Source: DATIHF01 sp035480955
GTDB taxonomy: Bacteria; Patescibacteriota; Microgenomatia; Woykebacterales; RBG-16-39-9b
Length of the DNA stretch: 12,471 nt
Direction: 5' to 3'
Assembly: GCA_035480955.1 (NCBI GenBank)
Contig: DATIHF010000069.1
Span: 1 to 12,471 of the forward strand
Positions within the stretch are counted from its first letter, which is position 1. Each line of letters opens with the position of its first letter. Positions 1-6,809 of the stretch are shown here, one piece after another. The notes beneath the pieces were generated by a model that saw nothing but the letters and a program-made list of their open reading frames with translations, made no database searches and was not told the origin of the DNA. Both the position numbers and the translations under genes were made by a program.

Positions 1-1545
1 TGGCCAATTTTATACGAAAATATTCTCCGGGTTGGGGATCCTGACCAATCAGTCGGAGTTGTCACCCTCTGGACCGAGAGGGACGTGATCAAAGACTCGC
101 TCGAGAAAAAAGATTACGCCGCGATTGGCAATCTTTATTCACCAGCTGGGATCAATCACATGATGAGAAATGTCTTGGCCAACCCTTCCATTCGTCATCT
201 GATCATGTGGGGAGCGGATATGTCGGGTAGCGGCTCCTCTTTGCGCAATTTTTTCGAAAAAGGAATCGATGGTGACTATAAAATAGTTGACGCACCAGGG
301 CAGATCGAGCCCGAGATCCCGCGCGAAGCAGTTGAAAGTTTCCGTAGTAGCGTTAACCTTATCGACATGCGTGGTAAACCAAAAGAAGAGGTTGTCAAAG
401 CGGTCAAAAAGTTTAAAAAAGAAAAACCTTTTCGGGAAAAAGCCGAGATTTTCCCTGCCAGCGAAAAGAAAGTTACCACTTGGCCCTCAGAACAAACCTC
501 CTTCAGAATTGAGTCTCCCAAGATTGCTTCACTTTGGTTGAAAGTGCTCAACATGGTCACCAAATACGGTCGGGTCAAATCCACTCGTTACGCTACGACT
601 AATGAGTTGAAAGAGCTGCTGAATCTCAACGCAGTAGTTTACGAGGAAGATCCGGAAAACGAATATTTCCCAGAGTATCTCCCCTTTACCACGCAAGAGC
701 TGAAAGCCTACTACCCAGAATGGTTGACCGCGCGGCGGATTCCGGGGATGGCCTACAACTATGGTGATCGCATGCGCAATATGGACGGGATCAATCAAAT
801 TGAAGAAATTAAAAAACTACTTGCAGCTCGTCCAGATAGCAAAAAAATGATTGCCAGTTTGTACAATGTGAAAGTTGACTGGGCCGCGGCCAATACAGGT
901 GACACACCCTGTATCACGCAAATCATCGGTGGAGTGCAGGATAAAAAGTTTTTCATGACCGTCCATGTCAGAAGCCAAGATATGTTTCACGGTTGGCCAC
1001 GCAATATGTTTGCCGCGCGCAAATTGCAAAAAGAAATAGCTGATGCGGGAGGTTACCCGTTGGGAAAACTAGCGATGATCACCCACTCAGCTCACATGTA
1101 CGCTGATGACTGGGCGACTGCACAAGAACTTTTGGATAAATACTATGTCAAAGAAACCGCGCAGTATAAACCAGGTTTCCATTTCCAAGAAGACCCACGC
1201 GGCAATTGGCTCGTGGACATTGACTGGGAAAACAAATTAATTTTGGCCAAACTAATGAGTCCGGACATGGCGACCGAGCTGACAATGTTTCATGGCAAAA
1301 CTGCCAAAGAAGTAATCAAACAAATCGGGGAGTGGGAAATCCTGACTCTGCCCTCACACGCGCTTGATTTCGGAGCAGAGCTGCAAAAAGCCGAAATTGC
1401 ACTAAACAATGATCTGAGAGATTGGAAACAAGATCGCGCGATTAATTTTGAAAGACAAAAAGTAGAGCAAAGCGATCCTCAAGAAAAGATCCAAGCCCCA
1501 ACCCGCTACGTCAAACGCGGCAAAAAATCTATCCCCATCAAATAG
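1..1545 (+). CDS. Thymidylate synthase-like protein with N-terminal MtrA/DUF4346-type domain (5' partial)
   Basis: The frame is open from base 1, so the gene begins upstream of the window. The GTG at 85 is internal, because the codons before it already read as family sequence (VGVVTLW, then YAAIGNLYS). The visible part is 514 residues. About residues 15-100 resemble the tetrahydromethanopterin S-methyltransferase subunit A/DUF4346 domain (GNLYS, the WGAD segment). The C-terminal half resembles thymidylate synthase of the ThyA type. A Pro-Cys at fragment residues 303-304 (Cys codon at 910) fits the nucleophile, RSxD at 324-327 the phosphate-binding Arg and Asp, GWPRN at 331-335 the G-x-P-x-N motif, and HMY at 365-367 the His-x-Tyr pair. 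The Asn at 335 favours dUMP over dCMP. The predicted reaction is dUMP plus methylene-folate to dTMP, in the cytoplasm. A thymidylate kinase gene lies about 1 kb downstream, which fits dTTP supply. The role of the N-terminal domain is unknown. The domain calls come from motif memory, not a search. Confidence 0.8.
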   Translation, partial: WPILYENILRVGDPDQSVGVVTLWTERDVIKDSLEKKDYAAIGNLYSPAGINHMMRNVLANPSIRHLIMWGADMSGSGSSLRNFFEKGIDGDYKIVDAPGQIEPEIPREAVESFRSSVNLIDMRGKPKEEVVKAVKKFKKEKPFREKAEIFPASEKKVTTWPSEQTSFRIESPKIASLWLKVLNMVTKYGRVKSTRYATTNELKELLNLNAVVYEEDPENEYFPEYLPFTTQELKAYYPEWLTARRIPGMAYNYGDRMRNMDGINQIEEIKKLLAARPDSKKMIASLYNVKVDWAAANTGDTPCITQIIGGVQDKKFFMTVHVRSQDMFHGWPRNMFAARKLQKEIADAGGYPLGKLAMITHSAHMYADDWATAQELLDKYYVKETAQYKPGFHFQEDPRGNWLVDIDWENKLILAKLMSPDMATELTMFHGKTAKEVIKQIGEWEILTLPSHALDFGAELQKAEIALNNDLRDWKQDRAINFERQKVEQSDPQEKIQAPTRYVKRGKKSIPIK

Positions 1546-1585
1546 ATCGCTCCGCGCTCTGTAACATAATTATAACCTGTAGTAA

Positions 1586-1614
1586 TTGACACCTAAATTA
1601 AAATCAGTTAAAAT
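1586..1614 (+). promoter_or_regulatory. Sigma-70-type promoter of the 1657 gene
   Basis: A perfect -35 TTGACA (1586-1591) is followed after 17 bases by TAAAAT (1609-1614). The expected transcription start is near 1621, leaving a leader of about 36 bases that contains a strong SD. It probably drives both small genes at 1657 and 1892. No clear terminator is visible between the thymidylate synthase gene and this promoter. Confidence 0.8.
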
Positions 1615-1656
1615 ACGCCTAACCGTGAGTCTAGGAGCTTTCAAGGAGGAGAGCTA

Positions 1657-1875
1657 ATGCTGTGGGATAGACTGGTCCCGTTTCCGGATGCACTGCGTTC
1701 TCGTTATCCGGATCAATGCAAGACCCTAGACATACTCGAGGAGATCAGTCCGCCGCCGTCGGACGGACTCAACCATCTCGATCTTCTGTTGGGGTGGCTC
1801 AGACAGAGTTGGCTGATCGGCTTGCTCGACGAGGGTGAACACCTTCGGCTTCAGAGGATCGTCGGAGAAGGATAA
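1657..1875 (+). CDS. Small hypothetical protein, 72 aa
   Basis: I do not recognise this protein. It is a soluble-looking 72-residue chain with a Pro-rich turn (SPPPSDG, about residues 31-37) followed by a Leu- and Trp-rich helical stretch (LDLLLGWLRQSWLIGLL, about 42-58) that could be an amphipathic or packing helix. It has no cysteine pair or known motif. Support for a real gene: a consensus promoter at 1586-1614, and AAGGAGGA at 1643-1650, six bases before the ATG. The stop is followed within 20 bases by a second SD and the 1892 gene, so the two are probably one operon. Its middle is GC-rich (37 of 60 bases in 1741-1800), unlike the AT-rich tmk nearby. Confidence 0.65.
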   Translation: MLWDRLVPFPDALRSRYPDQCKTLDILEEISPPPSDGLNHLDLLLGWLRQSWLIGLLDEGEHLRLQRIVGEG

Positions 1876-1891
1876 AGGAGGAGGAAGACTG

Positions 1892-2413
1892 ATGTCCGAG
1901 AAAATTGTCCGGACGACCTACGCGTGCAACCTTTGCGGTTGTGAGTTCGCGACCGAAGAGGGGGCAGAGCACTGTGAGGAAGGTGGGCTAACCGAACCTA
2001 CCTACCAGCTTGGTGATCTGTTTGCCCGAACAAACCAGATCCAATACCTTTTCGTTGGTGCGTTTCGAGGTACTGCGTACCCGAGCCCTGTAGGAGAGAT
2101 AGATATCTTTCCGGTGATTGCTGGCTGCTATGAACACAACAACACTTCTTCGAAAAAAGCAGTGATAACTCACCGCATTTCCTACATTCTACCGATTGAG
2201 GATGATGGGTATCTGAATGTGAGCACTCGTCGACTGACTGAGGATTACACTAAGTTGACGACGTCAGAAGAAGGCAAGAAGCTCCTTGTCTTTCAAATGC
2301 TTCACCAATTTAGGGGAAAAGAGGCTCTTCGCAAACAGATGAAGCCTTTGGCAGAGAAAGCCGCTGACGAATTGCTCGCGCTGGCGGTTAAGATGCAGGA
2401 CGAACAAAGCTGA
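1892..2413 (+). CDS. Hypothetical protein with Cys-rich zinc-finger-like N-terminus, 173 aa
   Basis: I chose the ATG at 1892 because a long SD (AAAGGAGGAGG, from 1874) sits just upstream. The longer in-frame start at 1835 lies inside the preceding gene and has no SD. Residues 10-28 hold Cys12-x2-Cys15, Cys17 and then His27-Cys28, which resembles a small treble-clef or C2H2-like zinc site (CNLCGCEF, as in C-x2-C-x-x-x-F fingers). The middle (about 35-130) looks like mixed beta structure, and the C-terminus (about 130-173) is a charged helix rich in Lys, Glu and Leu. No enzyme motif is seen. It lies in an operon with the 1657 gene and ends at a strong terminator. The function is unknown; a nucleic-acid-binding or regulatory role is only a guess from the finger. 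Confidence 0.7.
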   Translation: MSEKIVRTTYACNLCGCEFATEEGAEHCEEGGLTEPTYQLGDLFARTNQIQYLFVGAFRGTAYPSPVGEIDIFPVIAGCYEHNNTSSKKAVITHRISYILPIEDDGYLNVSTRRLTEDYTKLTTSEEGKKLLVFQMLHQFRGKEALRKQMKPLAEKAADELLALAVKMQDEQS

Positions 2414-2444
2414 CCTAGTGCGAACAAATAATAAACACAACCAC

Positions 2445-2477
2445 GACCCGTTCGATTTTCGATCGGGTCTCTTTTTT
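2445..2477 (+). terminator. Rho-independent terminator
   Basis: The stem GACCCG/CGGGTC (2445-2450 with 2464-2469) continues after one T-T mismatch into four more pairs around a TTT loop. It is followed by TCTTTTTT. It ends the 1657-1892 operon and lies immediately before the tmk promoter. Confidence 0.85.
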
Positions 2478-2503
2478 CCATTTAATTTTTTTCTGACCTG
2501 TAG

Positions 2504-2509
2504 TATATT
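2504..2509 (+). promoter_or_regulatory. -10 element of a likely leaderless tmk transcript
   Basis: TATATT lies nine bases before the tmk ATG, so transcription should begin at or within a few bases of the start codon. A weak -35 candidate, TTTAAT, lies 17 bases upstream (2481-2486). No SD sequence is present before the ATG. Confidence 0.5.
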
Positions 2510-2518
2510 GTTGGATCT

Positions 2519-3175
2519 ATGCAAGGAAAAATTATCGATTTCGAAGGAATTGACGGGACTGGTAAAAGTACTCAGGCCAAGCTACTCCTCAACTACCTTA
2601 CAAAAATCAAAAAGAAACATTCCTTTTATAAATTCCCTCAGTATAAAAAGACCGCTTTTGGAAAAATGGTTAAAGACTTTCTCTCCGGGAAGCTTGGTGA
2701 GCTAAAACACTCAAACCCTTACCTGATTTCACTTCCTTATGCTTTTGATAGACAAACGGTCGCGGATAACATTAGACAAGAAAAAGCCGAAGGAAAAATA
2801 GTAGTTTTCGACCGTTACGCCTACTCAACTACTGCCCATCAAGCCTCAAGATTGCCTGAAAGTAAACAAAAAGAGTTTATCGACTGGCAGTTTAATCTTG
2901 AATATAAAGTCAACCAGCTCCCCAAAGAAGACGTGGTTATTTTATTGGAGATGCCAGTAGAGGAGTCGCTAAGATTGATTTCTGGACGAAAGAGAGACTT
3001 ACTTGAGCAAAAGACTTTGCAAGAAAAAACCAGAAAAATCTATTTAAAGCTTGCCAAGAAAAACCCCCACCACTGGTTAATAATCAACTGTATTGATCCA
3101 AAGGGTAAGCTGAAAAGCAAAAACAAAATTCACCAAGAAATAGTCGAGCTATTGAAGGGGCGAAAACTGATCTAG
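2519..3175 (+). CDS. tmk: Thymidylate kinase (dTMP kinase)
   Basis: This P-loop kinase phosphorylates dTMP to dTDP with ATP in the cytoplasm. The 218 residues match the usual length of the family. Residues 9-18 hold the Walker A sequence (EGIDGTGKST). FDRQ at 76-79 and the DRY motif at 98-100, followed by STTAHQ, match the dNMP-binding region. SGRKRD at 155-160 matches the basic LID. The ATG at 2519 is the only sensible start, because the P-loop begins eight residues later. There is no SD, and a -10 box sits nine bases upstream, so the mRNA is probably leaderless. Codon use is AT-rich (19 of 60 G or C in 2581-2640). The thymidylate synthase-like gene upstream makes its substrate. Confidence 0.92.
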   Translation: MQGKIIDFEGIDGTGKSTQAKLLLNYLTKIKKKHSFYKFPQYKKTAFGKMVKDFLSGKLGELKHSNPYLISLPYAFDRQTVADNIRQEKAEGKIVVFDRYAYSTTAHQASRLPESKQKEFIDWQFNLEYKVNQLPKEDVVILLEMPVEESLRLISGRKRDLLEQKTLQEKTRKIYLKLAKKNPHHWLIINCIDPKGKLKSKNKIHQEIVELLKGRKLI

Positions 3176-3260
3176 TTTGTCCCGGTTGCCAAATTTTTCT
3201 CAAAAGTTTAACTTTAAAGTATGCAGATGTTCTCCGCCCACATCGAACAGTTCTCATCCT

Positions 3261-3294
3261 AAAACCGCGCGGGTTGCGTGGTTTTTCCGTTTTT
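3261..3294 (+). terminator. Hairpin with T-run: tmk terminator or leader attenuator
   Basis: The stem AAAACCGCGC (3261-3270) pairs with GCGTGGTTTT (3276-3285), including one G-T pair, around a GGGTT loop. TTTTT runs follow. It ends 26 bases before the ATG at 3311. A possible promoter upstream (TTGCCA at 3186-3191, TAACTT at 3209-3214, 17-base spacer) would place the hairpin inside the leader of that gene. It could therefore end tmk, attenuate the 3311 gene, or do both. Confidence 0.65.
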
Positions 3295-3310
3295 AGGGGG
3301 AGGTCGGTCA

Positions 3311-3520
3311 ATGAGTGCACCCATGATCACAAAGAGAGATCTGGAAGAATGGGGGAGACAAGAGAGAATTAATATCACTCATGTTGGCACTGCTTCGATC
3401 GGATCAATTCTCTGCCAAGAGATCAAAGTAGTCTGCGTCGAAGGCCAACTGATACATTTGAAGATAAAAGTTTTCGATATTAACGAGGAAGAGGGAGTTC
3501 AGCTACGTCTTCAGATCTGA
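3311..3520 (+). CDS. Small hypothetical protein, 69 aa
   Basis: I do not recognise this protein. The start at 3311 is chosen because GGGGGAGG (3296-3303) lies seven bases upstream; the frame runs back to 3278 but without support. The chain begins with a charged helix (KRDLEEWGRQERINI, about residues 8-22) and then alternates hydrophobic and polar residues in a way that suggests three or four short beta strands (SILCQEIKVVCVE, HLKIKVFDI, VQLRLQI). It has two cysteines and no transmembrane segment. It stands alone between a hairpin at 3261-3285 and a strong terminator that begins at its own stop codon, so it is a self-contained transcription unit. It could be a small adaptor or beta-barrel protein, but nothing supports a specific role. 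Confidence 0.6.
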   Translation: MSAPMITKRDLEEWGRQERINITHVGTASIGSILCQEIKVVCVEGQLIHLKIKVFDINEEEGVQLRLQI

Positions 3521-3556
3521 GGGTTAGGTATTTCGATACTTGGCCCTTTTCTTTTA
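3520..3556 (+). terminator. Rho-independent terminator with TTCG loop
   Basis: A stem of about 12 pairs (several G-T), 3520-3531 with 3536-3547, is closed by a TTCG tetraloop and followed by a T-rich tract (TTTCTTTT). It begins at the last base of the 3311 gene's stop codon and separates that gene from the rpsB promoter. Confidence 0.8.
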
Positions 3557-3571
3557 ATTGTTGACCTCTTC

Positions 3572-3580
3572 TGCTATACT
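3572..3580 (+). promoter_or_regulatory. Extended -10 promoter of rpsB-tsf
   Basis: TGC-TATACT forms an extended -10 element (TG at 3572-3573, TATACT at 3575-3580). TTGACC at 3561-3566 looks like a -35 box but is only eight bases away, which is too close, so the extended -10 probably suffices. The expected start is near 3587, giving an rpsB leader of about 90 bases. Confidence 0.65.
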
Positions 3581-3606
3581 AGCTCACGATTACACACACC
3601 CGAGGC

Positions 3607-3636
3607 TTTAACCCTGCACTACGGTTAAATCTAACC
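3607..3636 (+). promoter_or_regulatory. rpsB leader with two mutually exclusive hairpins
   Basis: TTTAACC (3607-3613) pairs perfectly with GGTTAAA (3623-3629) across a nine-base loop. The same GGTTA (3623-3627) can instead pair with TAACC at 3632-3636 across a four-base loop. Both cannot form at once. In other bacteria S2 represses its own rpsB-tsf mRNA through the leader; a similar role here is inference. Confidence 0.4.
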
Positions 3637-3677
3637 TAGTGGATTCTCAGGTGGAGGACAAAAAGGGAATTAATTTT

Positions 3678-4514
3678 ATGAGTCAACCATCTTTAAAAGA
3701 ATTACTTGAGGCTGGTGTCCATTTTGGCCACGAAACCAAACGCTGGAACCCGAAAATGGCGGGGAATATTTTCACGGCCAAAGAAAAAATCCACATTATC
3801 GATCTGGAAAAAACTGAAAGCGCGCTCAAAGAAGCCACTGCTTTCGTCAAAGATCTTGGCAAGGCGCAAGGACAAATAATTTTCCTCGGAACAAAACGAC
3901 AAGCTGCGGATATCGTCAAAGAGCAAGCCGAGCGAGTCGGTGCGATGTATCTCACCACCCGCTGGGTTGGTGGACTTTTTACCAATTTTGAGCAAGTGCA
4001 AAAAAACCTTGCCAAACTCTCGGACCTCGAGGAAAAATCAAAGGACGATCGCTTTACCAAAAAGGAACAGCTTCTCATGACCCGCGAGGTGGAGAAACTC
4101 ATCCGCAACATTGGTGGAGTGCGCACCATGACCAAGCTTCCCGAAGCAATCTTCATCGTTGATTCTCGCAAGGAAGACATCGCGGTGAAAGAAGCCAGAA
4201 AAATGGGTGTGAAAATCGTTGCGATTGTCGACACCAATGGCGATCCAACCACGATTGACTACCCGATCCCTGGTAATGACGATGCGATTCGAGCAATCTC
4301 GATCCTCGTGAAAGCAATTGCGGATTCTTATGATGAAGGGAAAAATACTGGTGAGAAGAAAAGTCCTGAAGAAAAAGTTGAAAAAGTTGAAGAAGTCAGT
4401 GCTCCTGTTGCCGAAAAGGCTAAAGCAAAGGTTGAGAAAGAAGAAAAGCCCAAGAAAACTACCAAAAAAGTCGCTGCTAAAAAAGAAACTAAATCTAAAA
4501 AGGAGAAAGCCTAA
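3678..4514 (+). CDS. rpsB: 30S ribosomal protein S2 (bacterial type) with charged C-terminal tail
   Basis: S2 is a late-assembling protein of the small subunit that helps anchor bS1 where that protein is present. The start at 3678 follows AAAAGGGA (3661-3668) and gives the canonical opening (LKELLEAGVHFGHETKRWNPKM). The GTG at 3639 would add 13 unlikely residues. The core, about residues 1-220, shows GTKRQA (71-76), TTRWVGGLFTN (93-103), LPEAIFIVDSRKE (154-166) and the DTNGDP element (185-190), as in the family. The final 58 residues or so are a Lys-, Glu- and Ala-rich tail of low complexity, probably disordered and basic at the end; such tails occur in some lineages but vary. The stop overlaps the tsf ATG by one base (TAATG), so translation is probably coupled. 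Confidence 0.95.
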   Translation: MSQPSLKELLEAGVHFGHETKRWNPKMAGNIFTAKEKIHIIDLEKTESALKEATAFVKDLGKAQGQIIFLGTKRQAADIVKEQAERVGAMYLTTRWVGGLFTNFEQVQKNLAKLSDLEEKSKDDRFTKKEQLLMTREVEKLIRNIGGVRTMTKLPEAIFIVDSRKEDIAVKEARKMGVKIVAIVDTNGDPTTIDYPIPGNDDAIRAISILVKAIADSYDEGKNTGEKKSPEEKVEKVEEVSAPVAEKAKAKVEKEEKPKKTTKKVAAKKETKSKKEKA

Positions 4515-4975
4515 TGACAGATATTTCCGCAAAATTAGTTAAAAAGCTTCGTGAAGAGACTGGAGCAGGGGTGATGGACGTACGTCGCGCTCTGCTAGAA
4601 TCTGATGGGGACGAGAAAAAAGCCAAAGAGCTCCTCAAAGAAAAAGGTGAAGCCGCAGTCGCCAAGCGAAGTGAAAGAGAAACTTCTCAGGGGGTGATTG
4701 AGACCTACGTTCACTCTGGTGGTAAAGTCGGAGCAATGGTTTTTCTCGCGTGTGAGACTGATTTTGTCGCCAAAACTGACGAGTTTAAAACCCTCGCTAA
4801 AGAGCTGGCCATGCAAGTAGCGGCCATGAATCCTACGAATGTGGATGAGCTAGCCGAGCAGGATTATATCCGCGAACCGGGTAAAAATGTGAAACAGCTA
4901 ATCGCCGAGGTTGTTGCCAAAACTGGTGAGAATATTCAGGTAAAAAGAATTGCCAGATTTTCCCTCGGGGACTAA
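4514..4975 (+). CDS. tsf: Elongation factor Ts, short form
   Basis: EF-Ts removes GDP from EF-Tu in the cytoplasm. At 153 residues it is much shorter than E. coli EF-Ts (about 283) and shorter than the compact Thermus form (about 196). The N-terminal UBA-like domain (about 1-50, TGAGVMD at 16-22) is complete, and the TDFVA motif that contacts EF-Tu is at 82-86. After AAMNP (103-107) the sequence runs in about 12 residues to the family's closing segment (REPGKNVKQLI, then GENIQVKRIARF). The stretch of roughly 40-50 residues that sits between these in Thermus-type proteins is missing. The frame is intact and the C-terminus is canonical, so this is a natural short form, not a broken gene. It is coupled to rpsB by a TAATG overlap with AGGAGAAA upstream. 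Confidence 0.93.
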   Translation: MTDISAKLVKKLREETGAGVMDVRRALLESDGDEKKAKELLKEKGEAAVAKRSERETSQGVIETYVHSGGKVGAMVFLACETDFVAKTDEFKTLAKELAMQVAAMNPTNVDELAEQDYIREPGKNVKQLIAEVVAKTGENIQVKRIARFSLGD

Positions 4976-5004
4976 ACCTCCTTTATAGTAAGTAAAAAAT
5001 ACTT

Positions 5005-5010
5005 TATACT
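5005..5010 (+). promoter_or_regulatory. -10 element of a likely leaderless frr transcript
   Basis: TATACT lies eight bases before the frr ATG, with no SD between them. The only -35 candidate at the right spacing is weak (TTTATA, 4982-4987). There is no clear terminator after tsf, so read-through from rpsB-tsf is also possible. Confidence 0.5.
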
Positions 5011-5018
5011 TTTCCAAA

Positions 5019-5573
5019 ATGGAAGAAACTATTTCAGAAGCTAAGAAAAAAATGCAGGCCTCGATCGAGCATTTGCTCTCCGAGCTTCTTTCAGTACGTA
5101 GTGGACGCGCGGCGCCGAGTTTACTTGAAGGAGTGAAAGCTAGTGCTTACGGCAACCAAATGACTCTCAAAGAACTCGCGAGCATTAGTGCTCCGGAACC
5201 TCGTTCACTCATCGTCCAACCCTGGGATCAGGGCAATGTCGATGCGATCGCAAAAGCGATTCGTGAAGCCGGCATGGGCTTCAATCCGATAGTCGAGTCC
5301 AACTTGATTCGCGTCGCCGTTCCTGCACTGACAGAGGAGCGACGAGCCGATCTCATCAAACTCGTCAGCGAAAAAGGCGAGGCGGCCCGAGTTTCTATCC
5401 GCAGCGCCCGCCGTGACGCAATCGAGTCTATCGATAAAGCAGAAAAAGGTGGTAAACTTTCAAAAGACGACTCTCACCGCTTCCGCGAGCAAGTTCAAAA
5501 AACTACTGACGAGATGATCTCGGAAGTTGATAAAGTCGTCAGAGCTAAAGAAACTGAGCTTAAAGAAATTTAG
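5019..5573 (+). CDS. frr: Ribosome recycling factor
   Basis: RRF splits post-termination ribosomes together with EF-G. The 184 residues match the family length. The three-helix bundle shows the conserved opening (SVRSGRAAPSLLEGV, about 25-39), the beta domain (QMTLKELASISAPEPRSLIVQPWD, about 47-70), the hinge sequence ESNLIRVAVPALTEERR (93-109) and the final helix (DEMISEVDK). All parts are present and in order. The ATG at 5019 has no SD; a TATACT box eight bases upstream suggests a leaderless message. In most bacteria pyrH lies between tsf and frr; here the gap is only 43 bases. Confidence 0.95.
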   Translation: MEETISEAKKKMQASIEHLLSELLSVRSGRAAPSLLEGVKASAYGNQMTLKELASISAPEPRSLIVQPWDQGNVDAIAKAIREAGMGFNPIVESNLIRVAVPALTEERRADLIKLVSEKGEAARVSIRSARRDAIESIDKAEKGGKLSKDDSHRFREQVQKTTDEMISEVDKVVRAKETELKEI

Positions 5574-5621
5574 AATCAGCTATCTCTCAGCTTTCTCTAA
5601 TAAATTAATAATGCTTTTGGT

Positions 5622-5627
5622 TAGACT
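5622..5627 (+). promoter_or_regulatory. -10 element of a likely leaderless rseP transcript
   Basis: TAGACT lies nine bases before the rseP ATG. No SD and no convincing -35 are visible. The 63-base gap between frr and rseP has no clear terminator, so frr transcription may also enter rseP. Confidence 0.4.
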
Positions 5628-5636
5628 CTTACAAAA

Positions 5637-6782
5637 ATGTCTGTCGTAATCCCACTATTACTCGGAATTTTCATACTGGGCTTTTTGGTTTTGATCCATG
5701 AAGCTGGTCATTTTCTGACCGCGCGAGCCTTTGGCGTACGAGTTTTGGAGTTTGGCATTGGTTTTCCTTTTTTGGGGAGAATTTTTAAATTCAAAAGAAA
5801 GGGAACCGTTTATTCGGTAAACTGGCTGCTTTTTGGTGGTTTTGTCCAGCTCTACGGTGAAGAAGCAGGCTCGTCCAAAGATCCAGACAGTTTTGCTTCG
5901 AAAAATGTTTGGGTGAGGTTTACCATCGCGGCCGCGGGGATTGTCGTCAACATTGTCTTTGCTATTTTGCTTTTCACGATTCTGATGGCGACCTCTCATT
6001 ATAAAGTTGATTTTCCCAATACGATTCCCAACAAATTTCCCCTTGGCAATACGAGAGAGTACGTCATGATCGTCAATGTTGATAAAGACTCACCCGCTTC
6101 TTTTGCCGGGTTGAAATTGGGTGACAAAATCCAAACCATGAATGGGCAGAAGTTTACTGATATTAAAGAAGTGCAAAGCTACGTTTTGTCTCATAAGGGA
6201 CAGCCAATAACACTCGTGGTCGAAAACTCTACTAGTCAAACTACCCGTGAAGCAATCGTGGTCCCACGGGTCAACCCACCCGCAGGCAAAGGCTCACTCG
6301 GGGTTAGTCTTGACTCAGGGCAAACTCTCTCCTACGACACGCCTTTCGATAGAGTTTTTGTCGGAGTCGAACACTCAATCAACATGGTTGAGTACCAGGT
6401 GGCGGGACTGAAAACCTTTATTTCAAAATCTGTGGCAGAAAAATCAATCGAACCTCTCGCGTCGCAAGCTTCTGGCCCAGTGCGAATAATCGCTGTGCTG
6501 GGTTTTCTGGTCCAAAATTCTGGCTCAGAACTACTCCGGGTGATCGCGACTTTCACCGCTCTCATCTCTCTAATGTTGGGGATCGGAAACTTGCTCCCCA
6601 TCCCAGCGCTTGATGGAGGACGCCTGGCTTTCTTCTTGATTGAGGGACTCACTGGTCACAAAGTCAAACCCAGAGTTGAAAATTTGATCCACGGAATTGG
6701 CTTCGTCGTCCTGCTTTTCCTCCTCGTACTGATTACAGCCAACGATATCTTCCGCGTTTTCACCGGCCACATTTTTGGCTAA
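5637..6782 (+). CDS. rseP: Site-2 intramembrane zinc metalloprotease, RseP/RasP family
   Basis: This M50 family protease cuts membrane-anchored substrates such as anti-sigma factors or signal-peptide remnants within the bilayer. The first membrane segment (about residues 3-20) runs into the HEAGH zinc site at 21-25. FGGFVQ at 66-71 matches the membrane-associated beta loop. A second membrane segment lies at about 94-118, and a single PDZ domain at about 142-210 (SPASFAGLKLGDKI). SGPVRI follows at 279-284, then a third segment with the NLLPIPALDGG motif (318-328), whose Asp326 is the third zinc ligand, and a last segment at about 353-369. All catalytic residues are present. At 381 residues with one PDZ it resembles Gram-positive and cyanobacterial forms more than the two-PDZ E. 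coli protein. No anti-sigma substrate is encoded in the window. Confidence 0.93.
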   Translation: MSVVIPLLLGIFILGFLVLIHEAGHFLTARAFGVRVLEFGIGFPFLGRIFKFKRKGTVYSVNWLLFGGFVQLYGEEAGSSKDPDSFASKNVWVRFTIAAAGIVVNIVFAILLFTILMATSHYKVDFPNTIPNKFPLGNTREYVMIVNVDKDSPASFAGLKLGDKIQTMNGQKFTDIKEVQSYVLSHKGQPITLVVENSTSQTTREAIVVPRVNPPAGKGSLGVSLDSGQTLSYDTPFDRVFVGVEHSINMVEYQVAGLKTFISKSVAEKSIEPLASQASGPVRIIAVLGFLVQNSGSELLRVIATFTALISLMLGIGNLLPIPALDGGRLAFFLIEGLTGHKVKPRVENLIHGIGFVVLLFLLVLITANDIFRVFTGHIFG

Positions 6783-6809
6783 ATACTAGCTACAAAATAC
6801 CAAATACTA

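Noticed and set aside
85..87. GTG at 85 as the start of the thymidylate synthase-like gene
   Set aside because: The frame is open to base 1 and the upstream codons give family-like sequence; no SD precedes the GTG.
3561..3580. TTGACC and TATACT as a classic -35/-10 pair for rpsB
   Set aside because: The spacer is only eight bases; the extended -10 explains the site better.
3683..4252. A 189-codon minus-strand frame opposite rpsB
   Set aside because: It mirrors the codon pattern of rpsB, has no SD or promoter, and its translation is Ser/Phe-rich without family features, whereas rpsB is certain.
4038..4532. A 164-codon minus-strand frame across the rpsB tail
   Set aside because: Its Phe-rich sequence is the complement of the Lys/Glu-rich tail of S2 and is a compositional artefact.
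5658..5999. A 113-codon minus-strand frame opposite rseP
   Set aside because: No initiation signals, and the plus strand encodes the clear HEAGH and PDZ regions of RseP.
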